Assembly (NCBI RefSeq): GCF_019703515.2
Contig: NC_059373.1
Span: 20,856,281 to 20,920,280, forward strand
From: Myxocyprinus asiaticus
Taxonomy: Eukaryota; Chordata; Actinopteri; Cypriniformes; Catostomidae
Reading direction: 5' to 3'
DNA: 64,000 nucleotides
Shown: one piece after another, positions 22,964 through 34,358 of the stretch
How positions within the stretch are numbered: position 1 is the first letter of the stretch
How the letters are laid out: every line of letters begins with the position of its first letter
Position numbers and translations under genes: made by a program
Notes under the pieces: model-generated
Seen by the model: only the letters and a program-made list of their open reading frames with translations
What the model was told of the DNA's origin: nothing
Database searches by the model: none

Positions 22964-24000
22964 TATATAAATACATGCATTGTATTAAAATATGTAGCTA
23001 AATTCAATAAAACATCTTTTAGAATGTGAAATATTATTTTATTATATATTATATATTGTTTTATATTATTTCAACCACATTTTAGATATTTGTAAAATGT
23101 ACAAATTCCATATAATCTATTCTATCCATATGATGTCATATTGCATGTGTAGTAATGATATGACTTGAAATTTCTTGTCAGCTACACATTTTTGCACAAA
23201 ATTTGCAACTGTAATGCTGGGTTCTTGGAGTGGAAGAGAGGAGACGCAGGAGTAAGCACTTTCAATCTTTTAATTATAATCGTTGGAGTAGAACAAACAG
23301 TGGAGTGGAAACAAATGCTGGAGTGGAACAAACAATATAGCTCAACAATAGTAATCGCTGGAGTGGAACAAACGCTGGAGTGGAACGAGCTATAAAGCTA
23401 TACATCACAAACTAACAACACAATGTAACACTTCAAGGACTGACCATGGATGAACAAAACTAGAGGGTATTCATACACAAGGAACTAAATGAGGGAATGG
23501 AATACAGGTGAGGATGATGAGGAGCAGATGGAAGTGATGATGGAAGTGAACTATAGGAGATGTAGTCCAGGGGGAAACTTCAAAATAAGAGTCCTTGAAG
23601 AACATAAGGGAGACAGACTGTGACAGCAACACTGGAACTTAAAAGTTAAAATACATTTCAGTGCTATTTTTTATTTAATTTTTTTATAGAGCTGTATGAA
23701 TATGACCTGCAATCTCTTATTTAACACTGTGGCCATGGGAAAGTGAACATTTACAGTGAGAGCAAAACATTTCAATTCCATTTTCACGTGTTGTGCAAAG
23801 AAATTGATCAGCTTCTTTCAGCTTGTTGAACATGCATTTTCAATTGGGCATTTCTAATTTGCATTGGATGATGACAGAGAGCACCAAGCGCGTGAGTTGT
23901 TGTCATGGAAACCAGATAGATTCTGAGCGGATTGCTGCAAAACTAGAATTAAAGTATCGTCGCATCATCGTGCAATGCAATAAAATATCTTCCCTTCCCA
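22964..24000. other. Non-coding stretch with a minisatellite
   Basis: AT-rich flank to 23160, then a degenerate minisatellite at about 23280-23390 built from 'ggagtggaacaaac' units (five or so copies). From 23400 to 24000 there is no recognised element. Confidence 0.5.
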
Positions 24001-24221
24001 TCCCAGCCACGATACCAAGAAGGATGTTGAATCAGAAGAAGAAGAACCAGAATCAGCTTTATTGCCAAGTATGCTTACACATACAAGGAATTTGTCTTGG
24101 TGACAGGAGCTTCCAGTGCACAACAATACAATACAGCAACAAGACAGATATAATAATAAAAAATAATAAAAATAAAAATAGAATACAAATAAAAATTTAA
24201 TAGAAAATATATATAGAATAC

Positions 24222-24227
<6 letters not shown>

Positions 24228-24294
<67 letters not shown>
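24228..24294. repeat. (TA)n microsatellite in the LINE 3' UTR
   Basis: About 33 TA units. Confidence 0.95.
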
Positions 24295-24297
<3 letters not shown>

Positions 24298-24483
24298 CAA
24301 ATACAAATCTGTTATATACAGTGCAAGGGAATGTAATGGCAGAAGAGGTAGGATGTGTTGGATAAATATAAAAGACTAAACTGTGTATTGCACATAATTA
24401 TTGCTCAATGGGGCAGTTTTAACTGTTCATGAGATGGATAGCCTGAGGGATAAAATTGTTCCTGTGCCTGACGGTTCTGGTGC

Positions 24484-26250
24484 TCAGAGCTCTGTAGCAT
24501 CAGCCAGAAGGCAACAGTTCAAAAATGTAGTGGGCAGGGTGAGTGGGGTCCAGAGTGATTTTTCCAGCCTTCTTTCTAATTTTGGAAGTGTACAGTTCTT
24601 GAAGGGAGGGCAGGGGGCACCCAATAATCCTCTCAGCAGTCCGAACTGTCCTTTGTATTCTTCTGATATCCGATTTCGTAGCTGCAGACTCATCTTCATC
24701 CTGGATGAGGCCGATGACAGGAGTGTCATCTGCAAACTTCAGGAGCTTGACAGAGGGGTCCTTGGTGGTGCAGTTGTTGTATACAGGGAGAAGAGCAGTG
24801 GGGAGAGCACACATCCCTGAGGGGCACCTGTGCTGATTGTACATGTGCTGGAAGAAAATTTCCCCTGTCTCACTAGCTGCTGCCTGTCCATCAGAAAGCT
24901 GGTAATCCACTGACAGATAGACATGGGAACATAAAGTTGGTGTAGTTTAGCCTGGAGAATAGCTGGGATGATGGTGTTGAAAGCCAAACTGAAGTCCACA
25001 AAAAGGATCCTTACATATGTCCCTGGTCTGTCCAGATGTTGCAGGATATGATGCAATCCCATGTTGACTGCATCATCCACAGACCTGTTTGCTCGATACG
25101 CAAATTGAAGGGGATCTAGAAAGGGTCCAGTGATGTTCTTCAGGTGGGCCAACGCCAGTCTCTCAAATGACTTCATGACCACAGATGTCAGGGCGACGGG
25201 TCTGTAGTCATTAATCCTGTGATTTTGGGTTTCTTTGGGACAGGAATGATGATAGAGTGTTTGAAGCAGTATGGGACTTCACACTGCTCCAGTGATCTAT
25301 TGAAGATAAGTGTGAAGATAGGGGCCAGCTGGTTAGTACAGGATTTTAGACAAGCGGGTGAAACACCATCTGGGCCCTGTGCTTTCCTTGTCTTTTGTTT
25401 TCAGAAGACACAGCACACCTCTTCTTGACAGATCTTAAGTGCAGGTTGAGTAGCAGGAGGGGGAGGAGGGAGGTTGCAGGAGGTGTTGGTGTTTGTGTGA
25501 AGTGAAGGTCAGAGTGGGTGTGGGGTGTGAGATTGGGCCTTTCAAATCTACAGTAGAACACATTCAAGTCGTCAGCCAGTTGTTGGTTTCCTACAGTGTT
25601 GGGGGCAGAAGTCCTGTAGTTAGTAAATTGTTTCAGGCCACTCCACACTGATGCAGGGTCATTAGCTGAAAACTTGTTTTTCAGCTTATCAGAATATTTT
25701 TTTAGCCACTCTGATTTCCTTATTCAGTGTGTTCCTGGCCTGATTGTACAAGACTTTATCCCCACCTCTGTAAGCATTCTCTTTGGCCTGAGGAAGCTGC
25801 CTGAGCTCTGCTGTAAACCATGGTTTGTCATTGTTGTATGTTAAATAGGTCCTAGTAGGAATGCACATATCCTCACAGAAACTGATATATGATGTAACAG
25901 TATCTGTGAGCTCATCCAGATTGGTGTCTGCAGCCTCAAAAACACTCCAATCAGTGCAGTCAAAGTAGTTCCAGCTCTGCTTCACTGGTCCATCATTTTA
26001 CAGTCTTTACTACAGGTTTAGCAGATTTTAGTTTCTGCCTGTAGGTTGGAAGAAGATGAACCAGACAATGATTAGAGAGTCCCAAAGATGCTCTAGGGAC
26101 AGATTGATATGCATCCTTTATTGTTGTGTAGCAATGATCCAGTATATTTCTGTCTCTGGTTGAGCATGTAATGTGCTGTTTGTATTTGGGCAGTTCACAT
26201 GTGAGGATATTTAATTTCAAAGAAAAAAAATCAATGAGCCTAACAGCTGA
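24484..26250 (-). pseudogene. LINE ORF2 remnant: endonuclease end and reverse transcriptase
   Basis: Segments in protein order: 25993-26250 (endonuclease C-terminus, 'RNILDHCYTTIKDAYQSVPR', 'LGLSNHCLVHLLPTYRQKLK'); 25689-25985 (linker, 'DKPWFTAELRQLPQAKENAY'); 25346-25648 ('NQQLADDLNVFYCRFE'); 24739-25182 (RT fingers and palm, 'VDFSLAFNTI' and 'GAPQGCVLSPLLFSLY'); and, one frame over, 24500-24800 with the catalytic 'LLKFADDTPVIG' motif and the C-terminal 'RTAERIIGCPLPSLQELY'. Several frameshifts separate the parts, and part of the RT N-terminus is missing. The same LINE family is present at 39899-41080. Confidence 0.85.
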
Positions 26251-26257
26251 AACCGGG

Positions 26258-26701
26258 TGTGGCAGGGCGGAGGGTAGGGCCGGGTCATGATTCCGCACAC
26301 CCGGCCCCTAATTAGGCTGATGAAGCCTGAGAGGGATAAAGGCAACCGGAGACGGCAGTGTGACAGAGAGAGAGAGAGAGAGTTGCGGGCAGCTGCCTGA
26401 CACCTTTGTGTGTGTTTTTGGTTAAGTTTCTGATTAATAATTCTGATTATTTATGTTGTTAAGCCAGTTCTCGCCTCCTCCTTTCCATTGAATGTGTTAC
26501 ACTGGTGCCGAAACCCTGGAAGGAGGAGGGATGCGCCATAGTAGAGTCCTCGCCATTACCATCTACCCCAATGGAGCAGCCGCGGCCATCCGCCGGGGGA
26601 CGGAGGAGCCCGGCCACCTTTATCCCTCTCGGGCTTCATCAGCCTAATTAGGGGCCGGGTGTGTGGAATCATGACCCGGCCCTGCCCTCCGCCCTGCCAC
26701 A
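26258..26701 (+). mobile_element. Short LTR element with an inverted partial second LTR
   Basis: The left LTR is 26258-26501 (TGTGGCAGGG...TTACA, 244 bp). It is followed by a primer-binding-site-like TGGTGCCGAAACCCTGGA (26503-26520) and ~100 bp of internal sequence. The right end, 26619-26701, is the first ~83 bp of the LTR in reverse complement, so both outer ends are U3 starts. 5-bp direct repeats CCGGG flank the whole (26253-26257 and 26702-26706). A (GA)n run sits at 26366-26383. No gag or pol. Confidence 0.8.
26503..26520 (+). other. Primer binding site of the LTR element
   Basis: TGGTGCCGAAACCCTGGA begins one base after the LTR end and starts with TGG, as expected for complementarity to a tRNA 3' CCA. 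The same site with two changes follows the LTR at 56371-56586. Confidence 0.7.
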
Positions 26702-27125
26702 CCGGGACATTATTAAATATTTTAGAGAAATGACGGGACACCGGGACACACCTCATAAATCCAGAACCGACTTTTGGTCACCCTAGTTTTCTACCTGCTT
26801 TGCTTCCCTCCCACTCTGTCTTTGCTAATGTAATGAGGGCAAAGGCTATCTGCTAGTGCCATCACCGCCTAGTGGCATCTTCATGTTAAGGTGGTAGCGG
26901 GTTTAAAGTTTTAAAAACCTATCGCAACAAAAATGAAACATTCTTTACGATTATTTTTAGTTTAGTTTAGTTTAGTTTTATCAGAGCAATGAAAATGTAT
27001 TTTAGTTTAGTTTCAGTTTTTCCAATTATGTTTATTTTTATTTTTATTTCAGTTTATGAAAATGTTTTTTTTTACATTTAGTTTTAGTTTTAGTTTTAGT
27101 TTATGATAATAACCTTGACTAAAAT

Positions 27126-27937
27126 CACTTGAATGCTCATTACATCGAAATAATGACTTCTGAACTTGTAAGTATGAACTTCCCAGGAGGACCTGAACGC
27201 AGTTTAAACCACAATATAACTGAAATAGTGTTTATATTGGCTATGTGGATGGCTTTGTGGATAAAACATATGTGGATTAGACAAAATATGTTTGGGAAAA
27301 AACAGTCCATAACAAATTGTAACATTGAAGGAGGGACCTGAGTCATTTTTAGTGACCAGAACAGAGACTTGTGGAGTGGGCTCTTTTAATTTGGGCCAGT
27401 AAGCAACCACCCAGAACACCCTGGCAACTGCATAGCAATGTGCTAAAAACACAGTTAAAACAACTTAACAACAGCATAGCAACAACCTGACAACCACCTA
27501 GACACTCTAGCAACTGCAGAGCGATGTGCTACAAACACAGAAAACAACTTAGCAACAGCATAGTAACCTGACAACCACATACTGTTGCAATGAGCTAAAA
27601 CCAAAGTCTTTCTAGCAAGTCATTCTACTGTCGGCCATCTTTGGAACGCTCTCGGGAGACTAATTCCAGTCATGCCAGTGCACCTCCCATCTACTTTAAT
27701 GGAGAAAGACCAAAAACCCAAAAACGGTTGGACAAGACCCAGGTAGCATAGGTACATATCCCACAATATTCTCAGCGAGTCCACTGTATTTCGCTAGGTG
27801 GGCGGAATTTCAGGTTGGATAGTGGAAGTGTAGTTGGTTGGTGTTTTTTGTGTAGCTTGTCACTGCTTGCTTGCGTGTCATGCGGTTAGATTCTTGCTTT
27901 TTAAATGTTGTAAGATGTCTTTAAAATTCCCCGGACA
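27126..27937. other. Non-coding stretch with minisatellite
   Basis: Between about 27402 and 27600 there are degenerate ~50-bp units of the 'agcaaccacccagaacaccc' / 'tggcaactgcatagcaatgt' / 'gctaaaaacacag' type. The rest has no recognised gene. Confidence 0.6.
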
Positions 27938-28084
27938 ATGTGTGCAGTTAATGGTTATCCTAATAATCAAGCAAAACTAAAGTTTTATCTAAAACAGCAA
28001 TGTTATGATCAGAAACCATTCGCAAAGCACCCCTGTCCCAAATGCTGCTTCTTCCATCGGCTGCCTACAGAAGGATTGAATTAG
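27938..28084 (+). pseudogene. Possible THAP-like finger fragment of a transposase
   Basis: ATG at 27938 gives 48 codons beginning MCAVNGYPNNQAKLKF and ending with 'HPCPKCCFFHRLPTEG' before TAG 28082-28084. The pattern (Cys, Asn-Gly, Asn-Asn, later C-x2-C and H-x-x-P-T-E) resembles the zinc-finger N-terminus of fish Kolobok/P-type transposase ORFs, but a Cys expected after the first NG is Tyr here. Short and isolated; probably a broken fragment. Confidence 0.3.
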
Positions 28085-29640
28085 GATCATCTGTTTGAAA
28101 AAGCTTGGAATAATTTGTTTGTCTACTCTACTTTATTGGCAAGAAGTCAACAGCAGGGATTACTTATATTATCCACCATTATGGTCCGGCTATGATAGAT
28201 GTCCAGAAACGGAGTGCAATGAATTACATAAACGATAGCATTTTTGTGTTAACAGGTGTGTGTACATATGCTGAAAGTTCATTATACATTTTGAGGGTTT
28301 GTTCATTTCTATTCAACGTTGGCCTTTGTGAATGCTTCACGTGTTTTAGAAAGGAACTGTGTTTTTCCTGAACTGTCTGTGAGTAGTGATGTTTTCATGC
28401 TGTGATGCTAAATGGATATTTCTACAGTGGAAGACCATAATTATTAGATGAGACATGTACAGTAGTGTAATGTTTTATCACGTTTGAAATTAATTGTATT
28501 ATGATTTTCCTCTTAACTGCATTTTTCCTGCCTACAATTCACTTTCTTTTGAGTGTCTTTGCAGAATGTGCATGTCTTCCCTTAAGGGGAAAAGGTGATT
28601 TGGAAAACAGTGTGGACATTAATTCAGTATCAATTACATTTATTTGTACAGTGCTTTTAATAATACATACTGTTTTATAGTTGCTTAACAGAGAACATTT
28701 AATTTTTGTGTACAATGCTTATAATGTATGTCCAAATAAATATGTTTATTGTATTGCATGTAGTTCTTTTTGTAAGGTAAAGTTTATTGTGTGGCTGCTA
28801 AGACATAATTATTTTCTACACAAGAACAATAAATTCAATCTATCAACAGGACCAATTGTTTTAGTCAACACTAAAACATTTTATGTAGGTTCTAGCATTT
28901 AGATACGGAGATTATGTAAGTAAACTAACAATTATAAAGCTAGATTGAGCTTACTTCACATTCATCTCCCGCAAAATATTTGTATTTTATCCGAAAAATG
29001 GCAGAATGACAGTCTCATCGCCTGAGTCCTGCAGTGCATGAGCATCCTGCTGTCTGGACCTCCCCTGTATCTGCAGTAAGTACATAATCTCGGTACAACA
29101 TACTCTTCAGGTTCTGACTAGACTTAATATGCTTTAGAATAAACATAATTATCAACAGTTCTCAAAACATGTCCAACATTACAGCTGTGAAGGCGCTAAT
29201 AGGCTACAAAGCTTTTCAGGTTCATCTGCTCAGGTTCTTCCATCAATGGATAAAGACTCAACAAAATAACTAAAATGCTTCTATTTGCAATATTTGGCCA
29301 TCATCCTCAATCATATCTAAAAGGTGATTGGCTCTTTTAACTGTAAGGCGGGACTTCATTTCTACATCCATTGACCGTTGGGCGCTCAGAGCATTCCAAT
29401 TTCTCCCATTTTAATCCACCATTTTCCTACGTCCCGTGATGCTTTGCGAGAAATATGGGCATTACTTCCGATGTCAAGCAAACACAGCTGTTGTTGCGGC
29501 ATTTGCCATTCATTCTTTCGTTGTGGTGATTTTGAGGACAGCATGTCTGATTTCGTGACAACATATACCATTCACTATATCAGTGTGTTACTGAACGTTA
29601 ATAAACTGCAAAAAAAGTTATAAAGACAAAGAAAGCGTGA
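28085..29640. other. Non-coding stretch
   Basis: AT-rich; no recognised element. Open frames at 28681-28902 and 29378-29623 carry no family motifs. Confidence 0.35.
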
Positions 29641-32150
29641 ACAAATTCGGCACGCTATTTCTCCCAGATAAGATTTGAGATTTATTCTAAGCACAAACGC
29701 AACATTTTGTGCAAAATTATTGGTTGTTTCAGTGGAGTACATGTGTTAGTTCAGCTTCAGATGTGTGTACTTGTCACCCTGCATGTTCCAATCAGACAGA
29801 CACACTGAGGAAGAGCTGTGAAGTTGTCATACTTGGTGTAGCATCTGGACCAATCAGACACACAATTATTCATTATTTAACGAATAATCCAACAGACATC
29901 TCAAGACCGTAACAAGCAAAGGTCCAAGTAGGCCCAAGCAGACTCCGAGATGTCTGCTCTCCCACTAATCATTATCAGATTTTACTCCCCCTTTGCTGAC
30001 ACTGGTCCAGCAACTAGTGGACCTCAGAGACATTCCAGGTGGGGGAAGGTAGCCACTTGCAAAAGCAAAGGAATGTGGGGAGAAAGAAACTCCATTCCCC
30101 CATAGGAAAGACACGTAAAGCCCATAAAACAGACTTTTCTTCATTAATTTATAGACAAACTGTTCTATAAATGAACATGCATATTCTTAGGACATTGTGT
30201 GTATGATTATTACTGTCTCGTACAGTGTCTTTTGTACTGTATACCGTTTTGTGCATGCTTTATGACAGAACCACTAGATAATGTAAAATTATTGGTATCA
30301 TGCTTCCTATCAAATGAATCCTTGTGTGATGCCCTAAACATTGGTGTATAGCACCACCTTATAGCGTGCATTGTATGCTTGTTATATTAATCAGAGCATA
30401 AATGGGCACAAACTGCCAGCTTACTCCAATCATTTGGAGTCAGCTTCCAAACAAAGGAACTTTTCCCGCTGGAAAATTGCACCTTTCTCATTGGTCAAGC
30501 CAAACTCGAGAGGAGTGGCCTCCCTCAGGAGTTAAAGGGCACTGTCGGAGTGACCTCCCTCTCTCCTCTCTTTTTCTCTCTCTCTCCTGACCGCGAGGTC
30601 ATGGGCCGGCAGGCCTCAAACACATCAAGCCATGTGTAACTTCCTCGACCATAACGGAGTCAAACTAACACCGCAAGTTCATCATCATTTCTTCATTCAA
30701 CATGGAAGAAATTGATTGCAACTTCAACACCATCGACTCAAGGAACCATCAAGACTTTCTCCTGAGACTGCATCTGGGCACTCCCTCAACAGCCAAGGCA
30801 TTGTAAGTTTCATACAATTAACTAACTAAACAGAGGTTTAGTATAAGCTGTGAACCCCTTTGTTAACAAAGGTGCTTTGAAGTAAGAAACTGATGGTTTT
30901 TTCAGATGGTTAAATGACTTCATAGCTTCATTCCCCTGTTCTGTTCTGGTGTCATTCACTTTCACTTTTCCATTTCCCATGTATGCATGATTTGTGTGTA
31001 TGTGTTTGTTTAGATTAGTTATGTGTTCGTGATTTAGTTAAATAAAGCTTTTGTGTATATTCTTGTGAGTTGATTCTGGTCTGCTTGTAAATCAACGTCA
31101 GTTTTATGATTTGATCACAGCTAAATGCTAAGAAAGAGTTATTTTTCTGTAGTCACGAAAAATATCCTTTCTGAGAGTTGATAGACAATCAATACTGAGT
31201 GTTCACTGGACGAACAGATTAATTGATTGTAATGTTAATTCAGCTACATTAAGTTAATTCTATTAACTGATCCAAATATTTATAATTAATTATAAAGAGT
31301 TATGATTAATTATTCATATTTCCCTTTTAAAGATAATTTGATGGTGGTATATTTTGATAAATAATCTCATCCCTGTTTTTAAAAGATTTCACTTCAAAGC
31401 TGTAACTAAATATGTGTAATATTTTTTTCAATAAGCCATTAGAATAATATTACTCCAATGAGAGAATTAATCATAATTCCCTTATTAAAGCTAATTCCTT
31501 ACAATAGAAATTGTGAGCAGATACAATGAGATGTTGTTTTATGATTTTAATGGTGGAGAATTTTATTCAGACAAATAATCTAGTAATTTGTAATGGTTGT
31601 TGAACGCGACTAATTTCATTACAAATTTTCTTACATAATAATGTAGAATAAGGACAGTTTAATTTAATTCCTAGCTCACACATATTGTTTCCCTACATAT
31701 AATGGTGGAGGTACTCAGGCACTTTAACCCATCCCATGTACATTTATACTACCAAATTCACTACACTGGGTATGTAATTGCTTTTTAAATTTTTCCGATT
31801 GGATGGTTATTTCCTTTTAAATCCGCAAGTAAGTTTAAACTTATGTTTGGTGGGTGATTGAGTGGTAAGAGGTGGTGCTTCACTGATGTCCGGGACGCAT
31901 CAGGACACCATTTTAAACCTCAAATGCTATGTGGTTTTTGACTACCTCTGTATGTGTTTTTGTGATCCAATCACAAAACACTTTGCAACACATTTACAAC
32001 TTTATTTAGCACTGACCTTTGCGATCGGATCATCCGAAACTCATCTTATTACCAGCTGTAAACAGGGTCTAAAATGATTGCAGCTGGAGCTAGGGAATGC
32101 TATAGAACAACTCGTTTCCGCAGTAAGATCCCTGAAAAAAGGTGGATAGA
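29641..32150. other. Unassigned region, possibly part of an LTR element
   Basis: 30400-30720 is more GC-rich with CT runs (30560-30590). An AATAAA signal lies in 'ttaaataaagctttt' at about 31040. From 31250 to 31700 the DNA is very AT-rich and a 'aatggtgga' motif recurs (about 31549, 31701; a variant near 31342). These are features one might see in an LTR and downstream leader, but no duplicate LTR, PBS or coding frame was found. Confidence 0.3.
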
Positions 32151-32179
32151 AATGGCCCATCTCTGCTATATAATCTCTG

Positions 32180-32320
32180 GCTAAAACACACAGCAGATTA
32201 CCTTGACAACTGCATAGCATGCCACAGCAACCATCCAGAACATAGTAACCACATACTGTAGCATCAATGTGCTAAAAAGCAAAGATAACACTTTAGCAAC
32301 CATCCAGAACACCCTAGTTT
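32180..32320. repeat. Minisatellite related to 27402-27600
   Basis: Units 'gacaactgcatagcat', 'agcaaccatccagaaca' and 'gtgctaaaaagcaaagataa' repeat the theme seen 4.7 kb upstream. Confidence 0.6.
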
Positions 32321-32750
32321 ATAAAATTAATATTGTTGGAAATTTTCATGAGCGCTTGATGTACTTTTATATGAACAGGTTTCCTAAGGCGGGAGACTGA
32401 TTGCAAATAACTTCATCATTATTTCACAGCAACCATAATGTTTAAGCCTAAACGTATCAAATTAATTAGTCAAAAACAAATTTAAACATACATGAGCAGT
32501 TTCTTGTCTTCCCCAGTGGAAACAGACTCCAGAACACACGTTGTCTGGCGCGAGCTTCCCTTGTGATTTTGATTCAGATTTGTGATTCACGTAAACAACA
32601 TATCGACTTCCTGTGTCATCATTATGCCCCAACAGTGGTCAGCACCAAGGTGAGAGTGATTTGATTTGAGGTAAGCAGTAGAAGAAAATGAAAAGGTAGG
32701 GTTCATTCCCTCTGTCCTCTCCTATATATACTTAGCCACATTAACTGTTA

Positions 32751-32830
32751 GTCAAGTCAAGTCAAGTCAAGATTTATTTCTAGAGCACATTTAAAAAGCA
32801 ACGGAGTTGCACCAAAGTGCTGTACAGTCT
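32751..32830. repeat. (GTCAA)n start of a dispersed repeat
   Basis: Four GTCAA units at 32751-32770 lead into 'gatttatttctagagcaca' and 'gcaccaaagtgctgtaca', the form of a common fish dispersed repeat. Non-coding. Confidence 0.5.
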
Positions 32831-33801
32831 GTGAGACCAGGAGAATTATTGTGAAATGTTTTCCCTCCCTATCTCTCTTGCACTACTTTTCCCTCCCTCT
32901 CACTCTTTCAACTCTCTCTTTCCTTTTTTACTCTCTCTTGTCTCTTTCTCTTCTCTCTGTCAGACCCAGCAGAGGCACAAATTTAGCAATCGCCTTCAAA
33001 GTTCATTGGTTGCCTTGGGCAACTGTATATTTCTATGTGCCTCATTTTTATTTCTGTGCTCCCAGAAGCTGACTCTTTGTCCCACGATCAAAGGGAGGCA
33101 CTGGGGGGCTGGAGGACATTTAAGATTACAAGCACTCTGGGAGATGATCTGAGCCTCATCTTGCAGTCAATGTGAAGGATTAATAGTCTGCCATGGCAGC
33201 CTAGTTATGTGGCGCTGTCTTACATTAGCTCATTCTCCACAGTTGCATTTAAAGTTTGCAACCCATAACATGGCAGTGTTTGCTGTTTTTTCCCTCTTAA
33301 TCTTGTTTTGAAGTAGAGTCTGCCTGAAACTTTGTATGTCCTGAAATATTTGAAATCAAAAATCATCATTGTGCCTAATGATATGCAGCAAATTCCTGAA
33401 TATTAAAAACTCAGAGGTATGCAAAGCAATGTGCAAGTGCTGCACATCTGGTGTTAATTTCACAAAATGTATTTATTAACTGCACTATGTTTTCTGTGGG
33501 TCTTCCTATGAATTCAAATTCTGTGCATGTGCAGGGCATTTTAGTGTTTTGCATGGGCATCTTACTAATCAGTATTTATCAATGAAAGAGCTGCATTGTA
33601 TAAGCCTGCAAAATTATATTCAAATTCACTTTTGCAGGCAAAGTAAGGTTAAATTCACAGTGTAACTGATTCAACAAGTTAATAACGATTTATTTAAACT
33701 CTATTCATTTTTTCCATACCCTTAGTATTTGGAATGTAACACCATTGATTGTTAATTGTAATACCTTCAAGTTTGACTTGAAGTGTTGACATTTTAAACT
33801 A
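32831..33801. other. Non-coding stretch
   Basis: A CT-rich tract at 32865-32960, then unremarkable AT-rich sequence. The overlapping open frames at 32851-33152 are products of the CT tract. Confidence 0.4.
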
Positions 33802-34356
33802 CACTCACTAAGGACTTTATTAGGAACACAATGATACTGATAAAGTGCCCGTTGTGGTCTTCTGCTGTTGTAGCTCATCCATCTCAAGGTTCGACATGTT
33901 GTGCATTCTAAGATGCTATTCTGCTCACTACAATTGTACAAAGTTACTGTAGCCTTTCTCTCAGCTCGACCCAGTCTGCCCATTCTCTGTTGACCACACT
34001 CATCAACAAGGTGTTTCTGTCTGCTGAACTGCCGCTCACTGGATGTTTTTTTTTTTTGTTTTTTTGGCACTATTCTGAGTAAATTCTAGGGACTTTTGTG
34101 TGTGAAAATCCCAGGAGATCAGCAGTTACAGAAATTCTCAAACAAGCCCGTCTGGCACCAACAATCATGCCATGGTTGAAATCAATGAGATAATTTTTTT
34201 CCCCATACTGATGGTTGATGTGAACATTAACTGAAGCTTGTGACCCGTATCTGCATGATTTTCTGTATAGCACTGCTGCCACACGATTGGCTGATTAGAT
34301 AATCGCATGAATAAGTACAGGCGTACAGATATTCCAAATATAGTGCTTAGTGAGTG
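33802..34356 (-). mobile_element. Internally deleted Tc1 element
   Basis: 555 bp between TA sites (33800-33801, 34357-34358). The TIRs are CACTCACTAAGGACTTTATT on the left and, reverse-complemented, CACTCACTAAGCACTATATT on the right. It retains only the N-terminal transposase region on the minus strand. Confidence 0.85.
33840..34180 (-). pseudogene. Tc1 transposase N-terminal fragment
   Basis: 'GARRACLRISVTADLLGFSH' followed by 'TKVPRIYSE' (frame of 34070-34282) and, after a frameshift in a T-run near 34050, 'SSERQFSRQKHLVDECGQQR', 'RLGRAERKATVT' and 'TLRWMSYNSRRPQRAL' (frame of 33705-34070) give the helix-turn-helix and linker of a Tc1 transposase. The catalytic DDE part is deleted. Confidence 0.8.
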
Positions 34357-34358
34357 TA

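Larger units (their letters stand above)
24000..26252 (-). mobile_element. L2/CR1-like LINE, 5'-truncated
   Basis: On the minus strand it contains the end of an endonuclease domain, a linker and a reverse transcriptase, then a 3' UTR whose plus-strand form is 'agaatcagctttattgccaa' (about 24050) with an interrupting (TA)n at 24228-24294. The 5' part of the ORF is missing; the element stops at 26252 next to an LTR insertion. Clade is uncertain from motifs alone. Confidence 0.8.
19295..26785. mobile_element. Third hAT element, heavily loaded with insertions
   Basis: The left end is TAGGGTGACCAGATTT and the right end, reverse-complemented, is TAGGGTGACCAAAAGTC. Exact 8-bp duplications GTTTTCTA flank it (19287-19294 and 26786-26793). 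Same family as the element at 39819-41773. Its interior is almost wholly other elements: a DIRS fragment, a Tc1-family element, a LINE fragment and an LTR element. Its own sequence is seen mainly at 26702-26785. Confidence 0.85.
16526..27117. mobile_element. Outer hAT-like element of a nested block
   Basis: Ends are CAAGGTTATAATAG at the left and, reverse-complemented, CAAGGTTATTATCATA at the right. They are flanked by exact 8-bp duplications ACTAAAAT (16518-16525 and 27118-27125). Its own sequence is only the 'tttagttt'-rich flanks (16526-16800 and 26930-27117) and short joints; the other ~9.5 kb are later insertions: a hAT, a Harbinger-like MITE, and a third hAT full of retroelements. TIR plus 8-bp TSD is why I place it in hAT; no transposase remains. 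Confidence 0.75.

Noticed and set aside
19242..24306. Open frames with Tyr-Ile repeats (19242-19442, 23965-24306, also 14521-14706, 57131-57508)
   Set aside because: They are translations of (TA)n microsatellites.
27402..27600. Regularly repeated ~50-bp units, considered as a CRISPR-like array
   Set aside because: Units are degenerate and have no unique spacers; eukaryotic minisatellite.
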